Source of the DNA: Firmicutes bacterium CAG:475
GTDB taxonomy: Bacteria; Bacillota; Clostridia; Christensenellales; CAG-917
Reading direction: 5' to 3'
Assembly (NCBI GenBank): GCA_000434435.1
Contig: FR895617.1
Span: 1-48,830, forward strand
Length of the DNA stretch: 48,830 bases
Of this stretch, positions 33,463-40,892 are shown one piece after another. The position numbers and the translations under genes are program-made. A model generated the notes under the pieces. The model saw only the letters and a list, made by a program, of their open reading frames with translations, was not told the DNA's origin and did no database searches. Every line of letters begins with the position of its first letter. Within the stretch, counting starts at the first letter, position 1.

Positions 33463-34265
33463 TGGCAAAACTCTATATTGTCGGAACTCCTATCGGCAAC
33501 ATGTCGGACATCACGCTTCGTGCGCTCGAAACGCTCAGAAACGTTGACGTTATAGCTTGCGAGGACACGCGTCACTCTCTGCCCCTCCTTGCAAAATACG
33601 ACGTTCACGCAAAGCTCGTAGCCTATCACAAATTCAACGAACAGGACTGTTCCGACCGTCTTATAGAGATGATAAAGAGCGGACAAAACGTTGCGATAAT
33701 CACGGACGCAGGCATGCCGTCCATCAGCGATCCCGGTGCGGAAGTGATCGCAAAGTGCCACTCGCAAGGCGTAGAAGTGGAAACCGTCCCCGGTCCTACC
33801 GCCCTCGCAACTGCGGTTGCGCTCAGCGGAATAAAAGCAAGCGGATTTACGTTTTTGGGGTTTTTGCCCGAAAAATCATCGGATAAAGTGTCGATTTTGT
33901 CAAAATGCGCTAATACGGGGCTTCCTATAATCTTGTACGTTGCGCCGCACGATTTGACAAAAACGGCAAAGACGTTGCTTGACGTTCTTGGCGACAGAAC
34001 CGTGTATGTTGCAAGAGAACTCACCAAAATTCACGAAAGCGTGACGATGACCACCCTCGCGAATTTCGAATGCGAAGAGCGAGGTGAAATCGTGATGATT
34101 GTAGATTCCGTCGCATCCGAAAATCCCCTCAATTCCCTCTCCGTTGCCGAGCATCTCAATCATTATCTCGATTTGGGCATGGACAAAAAGGACGCTGTCA
34201 AGCAAGTTGCAAAAGACAGAGGCATTCCCAAAAACGAAGTCTACCAACAAGCATTAAATATGTGA
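33462..34265 (+). CDS. rsmI: 16S rRNA C1402 ribose 2'-O-methyltransferase
   Basis: 267 residues. LYIVGTPIGNMSDITLRAL and ACEDTRHS at the N-terminus, ITDAGMPSISDPGAEVI in the tetrapyrrole-methylase-type core, and GFLPEKSS are RsmI hallmarks. RsmI methylates the ribose of C1402 in the decoding centre. The pairing of trmN6 and rsmI with overlapping codons is common in Firmicutes. The C-terminal 35 residues form the small helical domain. Confidence 0.97.
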   Translation: MAKLYIVGTPIGNMSDITLRALETLRNVDVIACEDTRHSLPLLAKYDVHAKLVAYHKFNEQDCSDRLIEMIKSGQNVAIITDAGMPSISDPGAEVIAKCHSQGVEVETVPGPTALATAVALSGIKASGFTFLGFLPEKSSDKVSILSKCANTGLPIILYVAPHDLTKTAKTLLDVLGDRTVYVARELTKIHESVTMTTLANFECEERGEIVMIVDSVASENPLNSLSVAEHLNHYLDLGMDKKDAVKQVAKDRGIPKNEVYQQALNM

Positions 34266-34409
34266 AAGAATAGGAATGCAAAATACTGCAAATTTTCTCA
34301 TCGAGTTTTCTTTCATTATTTTTCGTTGTTTGTGATATTACCTAATTTGGCAATATTCACAACCTCTTTGTTGCACCTTATCGCATGTAAGAAAAAAGGC
34401 AATCGATAG

Positions 34410-34423
34410 GAATGTATACATTC
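34410..34423. promoter_or_regulatory. 14-bp palindrome upstream of the second HTH gene
   Basis: GAATGTATACATTC is a perfect palindrome 67 bases before the HTH start. TTGACA at 34437-34442 and TATACT at 34446 are nearby promoter-like pieces but are not well spaced as a pair. It is a candidate autoregulatory operator in an otherwise empty, very AT-rich 224-base gap. Confidence 0.5.
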
Positions 34424-34489
34424 TTAAAATATTTTTTTGACAATATATACTAAATTATGCAAGTATTCATTCATAATTTGGAGTAGATA

Positions 34490-34732
34490 ATGATTGTCAA
34501 CGATGCGGTTGCAACTAGAATTTTGCAACTCCTTACCCAAAAGAATATGACACAGTATCGGTTGGAACAGCAATCGGGCATACAACACGGACATATGCAA
34601 TGGATTTTGAATAGAAAAAGCAAAACCGTTACGCTTTCTACCGTGATGATGATTGCCAATGGTTTCGGAATGACTGTGCTTGAGTTTTTGGACGACGATT
34701 TGTTTTTGTACAAAAATCTCGATGTTGAATAA
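34490..34732 (+). CDS. Small Cro/C1-type (XRE) HTH regulator, paralogue of the first
   Basis: 80 residues, one HTH domain. RILQLLTQKNMTQYRLEQQS and HMQWILNRKSKT align with the gene at 82-327, as does the ending FGMTVLEFLDDDLF. The start has GGAG nine bases upstream. It stands alone in AT-rich surroundings, with a palindrome upstream and a strong terminator directly after. No target is evident; the perR operon begins on the opposite strand beyond the terminator. Confidence 0.82.
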   Translation: MIVNDAVATRILQLLTQKNMTQYRLEQQSGIQHGHMQWILNRKSKTVTLSTVMMIANGFGMTVLEFLDDDLFLYKNLDVE

Positions 34733-34740
34733 TTAACATA

Positions 34741-34779
34741 AAAAAATCGGCGAGAGATGTTCTTCTCGCCGATTTTTCT
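34741..34779 (+). terminator. Bidirectional terminator
   Basis: AAAAATCGGCGAGA (34742-34755) pairs perfectly with TCTCGCCGATTTTT (34764-34777) around an eight-base loop. T-rich on both sides, it ends the HTH gene and, on the minus strand, the peroxide operon. Confidence 0.92.
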
Positions 34780-34793
34780 TTGTAAATTATGTC

Positions 34794-34946
34794 TTATTCT
34801 TGCGTGAACGAGTCTTTGCCAAGTCCGCAAATCGGGCAGGTAAAGTCCTCGGGGACATCTTCCCATTTCGTGCCGGGAGCGATTCCGTTTTCCTCGTCGC
34901 CGAGGTCTTCGTCATAGATATAACCGCATACGCAAACGTATTTCAT
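34794..34946 (-). CDS. Rubredoxin with an unusual CxC first motif
   Basis: 50 residues starting MKYVCVCGYIYDEDLGD; AAGGAG precedes the ATG. Rubredoxins hold one iron on four Cys, usually CxxCG and CPxCG. Here the second pair, CPICG, is normal but the first is C-V-C-G, one residue short. The rest (GDEENGIAPGTKWEDVP, DFTCPICGLGKDSF) is ordinary rubredoxin. In clostridia, rubredoxin passes electrons from NAD(P)H:rubredoxin reductase to reverse rubrerythrin and flavodiiron proteins. It is 50 bases downstream of the fused rubrerythrin gene, in the same peroxide operon. Confidence 0.9.
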   Translation of the reverse strand: MKYVCVCGYIYDEDLGDEENGIAPGTKWEDVPEDFTCPICGLGKDSFTQE

Positions 34947-34996
34947 AGTTGTTTCTCCTTGTTGTTTGTCGATTGTTTTTCAATCGTTGCCGTTTC

Positions 34997-36193
34997 TTAT
35001 TTGAAATAGCGGTTGAGAAGTCCCTCAAATGCCTTGCCGTGACGAGCCTCGTCGCGAGCCATCTCGTGTACGGTGTCGTGAATTGCGTCGAGTCCTTCTT
35101 CTTTTGCGCGTTTTGCAAGCTCGAATTTGCCGCTGGTTGCGCCGTTTTCTGCCTCAACGCGTTTTTGGAGGTTTACTTTTGTGGAGGGGCTGACGAGTTC
35201 GCCGAGCATTTCGCAGAATTTTGCAGCATGCTCTGCTTCTTCATAGGCTGCCTTTTCCCAGTAAAGACCGATTTCGGGATATCCCTCACGGTGTGCGGCT
35301 CTTGCCATTGCAAGATACATACCGACTTCGGTGCATTCGCCTTCGAAGTTTGCCTTCAATCCGTCGTAGATGTCTTGAGGGACGCCTTGACCGACTCCGA
35401 TCACATGTTCTGCCGCCCAGACCTTTTCAGATCCGTCGTCTTTGATAAATTTGCTGCCGGGGCAACCGCATTGTGGGCATTTTTCGGGTGCCGAATCGCC
35501 CTCGTGAACGTATCCGCATACGGGACATATAAATTTTGCCATAGTTTTTTCTCCTTTAATATCTTCTATTTTTTCCGCCGTGGCGGTTGTTTCAAGTTTT
35601 TCGAAATCGCTTGCGGGATGCTTGCAAATCGGACAGATAAAATCGCTCGGAAGCGGACCTTCGTGAACATATCCGCATATTTTGCACACCCATTTTTCCT
35701 TTGAGTCGGCACTTGCTTGCGGTTTGGGCTTAACAAACGTCTGATAATAGTCATATGTCAATGCGTCGCCGTCGTCCGCAAAGTTCTGCGTCTGAACAGA
35801 CTCCAGAACAAACATCGTATGCGTACCCATATCTATGCTTTTTTGCACTTTGAGTGCGAAATATCCGAGTACGCCCTTGCATTTGGGAACTCTTACGCCG
35901 TTTTTTGCAACGACGCTCTCGATGCCCTCGAACTTGTCCGTGTCGCGCCCCGATTGCATTCCGAATCTCTTGATAAAATCAAAGTCCGTCTTTTGCGACA
36001 GCACTGCAACGGCACATTCACCGCTCCTGACAATAAGCTCATGCGTAAAGTTCTGTTTGTTAAGCGTCACGCTGAACGTTTCGGGAGTTGCGGTCTGCTG
36101 TGCAAACGTGTTGATAATGCAACCGCTTTCCTTGCCGCCGTCTCCGGCACATAGAGTGTACAAGCCGTAGCTTATCTTAAACAGTAAATTCAT
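34997..36193 (-). CDS. Fused high-molecular-weight rubredoxin and reverse rubrerythrin
   Basis: 399 residues in one uninterrupted frame. Residues 1-155 are a flavin-reductase-like FMN domain (KISYGLYTLCAG, GCIINTFAQQTATP). A rubredoxin domain follows (VCKICGYVHEG and FICPICKHP), making the known Hrb type. After a 20-residue linker comes a complete reverse rubrerythrin: N-terminal rubredoxin (FICPVCGYVHEG, KCPQCGCPG) then the diiron four-helix bundle with EEAEHAAKF and EMARDEARHGKAF. Reverse rubrerythrin is the terminal NADH peroxidase of clostridia. The linker holds a full Shine-Dalgarno and an ATG (35540-35557), so two products are possible: the fusion and a free 181-residue rubrerythrin. 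The start at 36193 (AGGAGG) overlaps the perR stop as ATGA. Confidence 0.88.
   Translation of the reverse strand: MNLLFKISYGLYTLCAGDGGKESGCIINTFAQQTATPETFSVTLNKQNFTHELIVRSGECAVAVLSQKTDFDFIKRFGMQSGRDTDKFEGIESVVAKNGVRVPKCKGVLGYFALKVQKSIDMGTHTMFVLESVQTQNFADDGDALTYDYYQTFVKPKPQASADSKEKWVCKICGYVHEGPLPSDFICPICKHPASDFEKLETTATAEKIEDIKGEKTMAKFICPVCGYVHEGDSAPEKCPQCGCPGSKFIKDDGSEKVWAAEHVIGVGQGVPQDIYDGLKANFEGECTEVGMYLAMARAAHREGYPEIGLYWEKAAYEEAEHAAKFCEMLGELVSPSTKVNLQKRVEAENGATSGKFELAKRAKEEGLDAIHDTVHEMARDEARHGKAFEGLLNRYFK
35540..35557 (-). promoter_or_regulatory. Internal Shine-Dalgarno and ATG within the fused gene
   Basis: On the minus strand AAAGGAG, eight bases, ATG. The ATG is in frame with the upstream domain and starts the rubrerythrin at its normal residue (MAKFICPVCG). 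No stop codon lies between it and the flavin-reductase part. Confidence 0.8.
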
Positions 36194-36576
36194 TTTTTCT
36201 TCCTCCTGCAATCTTTGCATATACCTCTGAAAAAGAGCTGGCTTTCAAGCACTAGATTGCCGCCGAAATCCACTATGCTCTCATCGATTTTGTCGAGATT
36301 GAAAAACACGTCCTCAACCTTGCCGCACTCGACGCATTGAAAGTGTCCGTGATTCATAGTCGTTTTGTCAAACCTCGACGGAGCGTCTTTGCATGCCACT
36401 TCCCTTATTTCGCCTTCGTTTGCCATGTCTTTGAGGATGCGATACACCGTGCCCAAACTCAAATTGGGCAACTCTTTTTTTGCCTCGGCAAGCACCATGT
36501 CTGCCGTAGGGTGATTGCATGCGTCCTTGACTATCCTTGCAACCACTTCTTTTTGTATCGTGTTCCTCTTCGTCAT
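36190..36576 (-). CDS. perR: Fur-family peroxide regulator (PerR-like)
   Basis: 128 residues. A winged-helix N-terminus (NLSLGTVYRILKDMANEGEI) precedes a dimerisation domain with the structural zinc sites CVEC and CKDC. NHGHFQC gives the HxH metal site and PSRFD the nearby Asp expected in PerR. PerR senses peroxide through iron-catalysed His oxidation and represses detoxification genes. It heads the operon with the fused Hrb-rubrerythrin and the rubredoxin, which supports PerR over Fur or Zur. AAAGGA precedes the ATG. Confidence 0.87.
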   Translation of the reverse strand: MTKRNTIQKEVVARIVKDACNHPTADMVLAEAKKELPNLSLGTVYRILKDMANEGEIREVACKDAPSRFDKTTMNHGHFQCVECGKVEDVFFNLDKIDESIVDFGGNLVLESQLFFRGICKDCRRKKK

Positions 36577-36602
36577 GCTATCCTTTGAATTATTTTGATT
36601 TC

Positions 36603-36658
36603 TTATTGATAATAATTCTTGTTAGCATTAATATACGATAAACGAATACCTTTGTCAA
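36603..36658 (-). promoter_or_regulatory. Promoter and Per-box-like operator of the perR operon
   Basis: Minus strand TTGACA (36653-36658), 17 bases, TATATT (36630-36635). The imperfect palindrome TTATTGATAATAA (36603-36615) lies just downstream of the predicted start site and resembles the PerR box TTATAATNATTATAA. Autoregulation by road-block is inferred. Confidence 0.75.
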
Positions 36659-36768
36659 TACTTTTTTTGAAAATTTTTATATTTTTTTATTCCGCACTTC
36701 GTTTCCCCCTTTTTTACGGGATATGTATTATATATTTATATATTAATATCATATCAATAAACGATTAT

Positions 36769-36797
36769 TAAAAATGCACCCGAAGGCGCGCTTTTAA
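36769..36797 (-). terminator. Terminator with a UUCG tetraloop
   Basis: On the minus strand the stem AAAAGCGCGCC pairs, with one mismatch and two G-U pairs, with GGGTGCATTTT around the loop TTCG, and a T run follows. It lies directly after the stop of the membrane protein gene. Confidence 0.8.
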
Positions 36798-36799
36798 TC

Positions 36800-37513
36800 T
36801 TACTTTTCGGAATCGGAATTGTCGTCGTCGTTTTTTCGGTCGTTCTCTTTGTCAAAATCACAATCGTTTGAATCCGAGAACTCGTCAAAAGGAGTGTTCC
36901 CGTCGGGATGGCTGTCGTCGTCCTCGTCGTTTTCGTCGCCACGTCGTTTTGTGCGCCTCTCGTTTTTACGCAAGGCTTTGCCAACCAAAATCGCAATGCG
37001 CTTGTAGATAAACTGCAATGCGTAATCGAGCGCAACGAGTATTATGGTTCCGAACAGCGCAATCATCCAGTACTGCACTTTGTCTACGATTGATGAATCT
37101 AGCACAATGTTGTGGCACACGAAATACAAAAGCGCAAGCGCGCCGTTGATGTAAACGATTTTGAAAATGAGCTGAACCCACCGGTTGATTTTGTCGCTAT
37201 GGTTAAGCATTATGCCCGAAATGATTGCCATAGGCCCGAAATACACCACGTAGCCCATCACCGAAAACACGTCCCCCGCCACCGCAAACGACAGCCCTGC
37301 GGACACGACGTAAGCCAAAACGGAAGACAGATAATACTTTTGCGACAGCGGCACCATAAGCGCAACCGAAGCGGCAATAAAAAACGCAATCGTGCTGAAT
37401 CTCACCACAACTCCGAGCCAAACCATAAGAAGCGCCACCGCCGCGCTTATGCCTGCAAGCGCAACTCTGTACACCGCCTCTTGTCGTGAAATTTTTATAC
37501 GATTACGTTTCAT
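36800..37513 (-). CDS. Six-TM membrane protein with long acidic tail
   Basis: 237 residues, not recognised. About six hydrophobic segments fill residues 15-165. A short basic stretch (KALRKNERRTKRR) is followed by some 45 residues made mostly of Asp, Glu, Asn and Ser, a low-complexity cytoplasmic tail. The six-helix size recalls ECF-type S components, but no motif confirms it. No Shine-Dalgarno is visible before the ATG; TATAAA ends five bases upstream of it, so this could be another leaderless message, although the -35 is poor. It stands alone between the perR operon and the tandem repeat. Confidence 0.65.
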   Translation of the reverse strand: MKRNRIKISRQEAVYRVALAGISAAVALLMVWLGVVVRFSTIAFFIAASVALMVPLSQKYYLSSVLAYVVSAGLSFAVAGDVFSVMGYVVYFGPMAIISGIMLNHSDKINRWVQLIFKIVYINGALALLYFVCHNIVLDSSIVDKVQYWMIALFGTIILVALDYALQFIYKRIAILVGKALRKNERRTKRRGDENDEDDDSHPDGNTPFDEFSDSNDCDFDKENDRKNDDDNSDSEK

Positions 37514-37550
37514 AGATTTTTATAGTGTTTTTGCAAAACCGATATACAAT

Positions 37551-37818
37551 GCAGCATCACGTGCCAATAGCGACTTTGCAAAAAGCAATATTCGGATGAA
37601 TGACAAGGAAGAACTCACTTTTGGACAAGGAACGCACTAAATTGTGAATTGCGGAAAAGCGCATCTACACAGCATCCACCTATTTTGAATTTGTAAAAAG
37701 TCGATATTTGTGCGGCAGACAAGGAAGACGTCGCTTTTTGAACAAGGAGCGTACTATGTCGTACGTGACTTGTGAAAAAACGATGTCTGACGCAGTATCA
37801 CGTGCAAATAGCGACTTT
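37551..37818. repeat. Tandem noncoding repeat (about 116-124 bp period)
   Basis: Fills the 305-base gap between two minus-strand genes. Block A, GCAGYATCACGTGC then AATAGCGACTTT, occurs at 37551-37577 and 37792-37818 with two mismatches, and a decayed copy lies near 37669. Block B, GACAAGGAAGA followed by ACAAGGARCGYACTA, occurs at 37602-37639 and 37718-37756. Units alternate A-B-A-B-A. Within the second B block, CGCTTTTTG and CAAGGAGCG can pair (with two G-U) around two bases. The last A block ends one base before the TAA of the J-like gene at 37819. No coding frame is convincing. Confidence 0.75.
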
Positions 37819-38460
37819 TTAGCAGCAGCGAATGAGATCGCCGCCCATACACTCGCAACAACAATCCGCACACCAAAGCGCTTGACAGGCGGTGCAAAGT
37901 CCGTCGGCAACGTCGCTGTCGCGTTGGGAGTAGGTGCGGTTGGAGGTTTGGTCGGACTTGCCGTAAACGCCCTTTTCGCCTTGTTTGTCATAGGGGCGCG
38001 AACCGTCGATTTTCTTTTTGAGGTTGTCGAGAGCGCGAGAGTACTTGTCGTTGGACGGATCCATTTGGATTGCCATTTCAAGTTGCTTTTTGCTGTCGTT
38101 GAGCCAGTTTTTTTCGTAAAAAACGATGGACTGATAGTAGTGCCATTCCGCACCGCGATAGGATATTTCGTCAAGAGCGCGTTGCGCGCCTTCAACGTCC
38201 TTGTTGCGAATTGAGTCGCGTACGGACTCGAAAGACGATTCACCCTCGCCCGAAACCGTTGCGGATTCGTGGGAGAGCTCCATCGCTTGTTGATATGCGT
38301 CGTCAAGTTGACCGAGCATGCGCGCCGCTTGCGCGCCTTGGTCGCCCTCGTCGAAAACGTGTTCTTGATAATACGCACGTTTTGTCTTGTACGCTTCGAG
38401 GATTTCGCTTTGAGATGAGTCTTTGCTTATGCCAAGAATCACAAACGGGTCAATCGGCAT
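37819..38460 (-). CDS. J-domain-like protein with cysteine-rich tail
   Basis: 213 residues. The N-terminal 60 residues fold like a J domain (PFVILGISKDSSQSEILEAY) but the HPD motif needed to stimulate DnaK is absent. A TPR-like helical middle follows (residues about 75-145, YYQSIVFYEKNWLNDSKKQL). The last 30 residues hold nine Cys (LCTACQALWCADCCCECMGG and CC at the end), a probable metal-binding or membrane-facing knot. AAAGGAG precedes the ATG, which lies inside the end of the DUF5685 gene (22-base overlap). The pairing suggests a common, unknown task. Confidence 0.8.
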   Translation of the reverse strand: MPIDPFVILGISKDSSQSEILEAYKTKRAYYQEHVFDEGDQGAQAARMLGQLDDAYQQAMELSHESATVSGEGESSFESVRDSIRNKDVEGAQRALDEISYRGAEWHYYQSIVFYEKNWLNDSKKQLEMAIQMDPSNDKYSRALDNLKKKIDGSRPYDKQGEKGVYGKSDQTSNRTYSQRDSDVADGLCTACQALWCADCCCECMGGDLIRCC

Positions 38461-39299
38461 TTGTCGTCTCCTTTGAGCAGTCGCTCCACTTGCATTTTTA
38501 TGCCAAGGTAAATGGTGTTGCTCAACACGCCCTCGTACATTTTTATGTCCATTGCGTTGTATGAGCCAACCATCTTATTGTAGGTTGAATTGAGCAAAAA
38601 CGACAGTTCGTCTGCGTTTTTTGCAAGATAATCTTTCTTTTCGGCACATTTGCCGTAATTCAGAACGAGCGGATTATACTCGCCTGACTTGCTGTCCTTT
38701 TCAACGTCGTCAACCGCGTCGAGCAAATATATGAGGCGGCCGAGGTTGTAGCAAAACGTGTCAACGTTGTCGTCGGTTTTTATAAGTTGCCTCGTCATAT
38801 CGCGCATTAGCGTTGCAAAAGTGTCGGCAACTCTGTCTATGCTGTCGCACTTTTCTTTTTCAAGCTTGCGCAAATCCGCAAAACTTTTTTGCATGATTTT
38901 GTCGATTTTGCAAAGCCTTTTCGCCGCCTTTTTCTTGCGCGGAGCAAGCATACCTTTGACTATCGCTCGTGATTTTTTGCCGTCGTACACGTCGTCCTCA
39001 ACGTTGTAGTAGACAAGCATAACGGCAATATCGGCAATCTTTTTTGACAGCTCGTCGGTTTTTACAACCACTTTTTTCTTGCCGTTGTAGGCGCAAAGTT
39101 TGCGTTCGAACTCAACGGGCGTGTTTGTGAGCGAATGCAAAAGCACGTTGTAAAATGTCACGTCGTAGTTGGTGCAAAGCCTTGTGAACTCCGCTCCTGT
39201 TTCGCCCAGCGTTTTGCAAAGTCCGCAATAAAAGGATTGAAATACGTTGAAATCCTTGATATACATATTAAGTTTATCGGGTATCACGTATCCGAACAT
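38439..39299 (-). CDS. DUF5685 family protein
   Basis: 286 residues, mostly helical, no membrane segment. The start MFGYVIPDKLNMYIKDFNVF with FYCGLCKTLGE is typical of DUF5685, whose role is unknown. LGRLIYLLDAVDDVEKD in the C-terminal half looks like the Asp-rich helix of prenyl-transferring enzymes, but the resemblance is too weak for a function. AGAGG precedes the ATG. It forms a two-gene unit with the J-like protein downstream. Confidence 0.8.
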   Translation of the reverse strand: MFGYVIPDKLNMYIKDFNVFQSFYCGLCKTLGETGAEFTRLCTNYDVTFYNVLLHSLTNTPVEFERKLCAYNGKKKVVVKTDELSKKIADIAVMLVYYNVEDDVYDGKKSRAIVKGMLAPRKKKAAKRLCKIDKIMQKSFADLRKLEKEKCDSIDRVADTFATLMRDMTRQLIKTDDNVDTFCYNLGRLIYLLDAVDDVEKDSKSGEYNPLVLNYGKCAEKKDYLAKNADELSFLLNSTYNKMVGSYNAMDIKMYEGVLSNTIYLGIKMQVERLLKGDDKCRLTRL

Positions 39300-39404
39300 T
39301 TTGTTGCCTCTTTGTTTAATAATATACGCTTTGTCTTAAACTATCCTTAAAACGCAACGCCTTTTCTTCTCGATACGAACAAAACGGATATTGCGTTTCG
39401 ATTT

Positions 39405-40889
39405 TCATTTTGTCATTTGTTTAGCAACGTCCAAAACCACGTTTTTGACGTCCTTTCTATCAACGATGTCGGTGTGAATCTCTTTTGCCTCTTCCAGCTC
39501 CAAAATGCAATCCGGACATTCGAGCGCGGTGAGATTGTACAGTTTTATTATTGCCTTATACGGATTTTTTTCTCTTGAACCGAGCGCGCCGAGCACATCA
39601 ACGGGGAACTTGTACGGATTTGCAGTGGACACGATTACGGTGGGCGTTTCGTCGTCCGTTTCGCAAGAATAGTCGTTGTAAACGCTTGTGGCAACGGCGG
39701 TGTGAGTGTCCATTATATAATCGTCGAGGTCGAAAAACGTTGCTATCGCGTTTTTGGTGTCCTCTTCGTCCGCCCATCCTGCGACGAATTTGTCAACGTT
39801 CACTTCATCGAAATCTATCTCGAATCTGCCCGTCTTTTTGAGGCTGTCGTAAACTTCCCTTACCTTTTCGTCGTCCCTGCCGTACAACTCGTAAACAAGT
39901 CTTTCGAGGTTGCTGGACACCAAAATGTCCATGGACGGCGACATTGTCTTGAAAAAGTCGCGATTTATATCGTACTCTCCGTCGTTGAAAAAGTCGGTGA
40001 GGACATTGTTTGCGTTGGATGCGACGATAAACTTTTCAACGGGCAAGCCCATGCGATAGGCGTAATAGCCTGCAAGCACGTTGCCGAAATTGCCGGTAGG
40101 CACGGCAAAATTTATCTTGTCGCCGAGCGCAATCTCTCCGCTGTCCACGAGGTCGCAGTACGCGGAGATATAATAAGCGATTTGCGGAGCAAGCCTGCCC
40201 CAATTTATAGAATTTGCTGACGACATTGCGATGCCGCTGTCTTTGAGACGTTTTACGACTTCTTCGTCGTTGAAAATACGCTTGACCGCCGTTTGTGCGT
40301 CGTCGAAATTGCCTTTTATACCGCAAACATGAACGTTGGAGCCTTCTTGCGTGACCATTTGCATACGTTGCATCTCGCTCACTCCGTATGCAGGATAAAA
40401 CACGAGCACGTGCGTGCCTTCGACGTCCTTAAATCCTTCGAGCGCGGCTTTGCCGGTGTCGCCGCTTGTTGCCGTCAAAACGAGAGTTTGCTCGTCAAGT
40501 CCGAGCTTTTTCTTGCTTGCGGTGAGCAGATATGGCAAAATCGTGAGCGCGACGTCCTTGAACGCACAAGTCGGGCCGTGCCACAATTCGAGCATATAAA
40601 GTCCGTCCTCGACTTTTACCAGAGGGCAAACGGAATCGTCGTCAAAACGATTGTACGCTCTTTTCGCGTAGCCCAAAAGTTCCTCGAAGGAAAACTCGTC
40701 CATATACAAAGACAAGATTTTCGCCGCACGTTCGGGATAATCGAGGGGAATGAGATTTTCTATGTCCGCAAGACTTAAAATCGGGAATGACGACGGAACG
40801 AAAAGTCCGCCGTCATCCGATATGCCCTTTACGATAGCCTCGCTTGCAGAAATCTCTATTTTGGAGTTTCTGGTACAAGTGTATTTCAT
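39405..40889 (-). CDS. thrC: Threonine synthase
   Basis: 494 residues, the length of the longer (E. coli-like) ThrC class with its N-terminal domain (EAIVKGISDDGGLFVP). The PLP lysine is in HGPTCAFKDVAL; ATSGDTGKAALEGF and VPTGNFGNVLAGYYA bind the cofactor phosphate. It converts O-phosphohomoserine to threonine. The ATG lies three bases after the stop of the upstream P-loop gene and has no clear Shine-Dalgarno, so it may depend on coupling. Confidence 0.97.
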   Translation of the reverse strand: MKYTCTRNSKIEISASEAIVKGISDDGGLFVPSSFPILSLADIENLIPLDYPERAAKILSLYMDEFSFEELLGYAKRAYNRFDDDSVCPLVKVEDGLYMLELWHGPTCAFKDVALTILPYLLTASKKKLGLDEQTLVLTATSGDTGKAALEGFKDVEGTHVLVFYPAYGVSEMQRMQMVTQEGSNVHVCGIKGNFDDAQTAVKRIFNDEEVVKRLKDSGIAMSSANSINWGRLAPQIAYYISAYCDLVDSGEIALGDKINFAVPTGNFGNVLAGYYAYRMGLPVEKFIVASNANNVLTDFFNDGEYDINRDFFKTMSPSMDILVSSNLERLVYELYGRDDEKVREVYDSLKKTGRFEIDFDEVNVDKFVAGWADEEDTKNAIATFFDLDDYIMDTHTAVATSVYNDYSCETDDETPTVIVSTANPYKFPVDVLGALGSREKNPYKAIIKLYNLTALECPDCILELEEAKEIHTDIVDRKDVKNVVLDVAKQMTK

Positions 40890-40892
40890 ATT

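Noticed and set aside
37551..37818. Terminal repeats of an insertion sequence
   Set aside because: The blocks are direct and tandem, no inverted ends enclose a transposase, and no transposase fragment was found.
37708..38214. Plus-strand frame covering the tandem repeat and the antisense of the J-like gene
   Set aside because: Most of it is the complement of a supported gene, and the first part lies in the repeat; no Shine-Dalgarno or family match.
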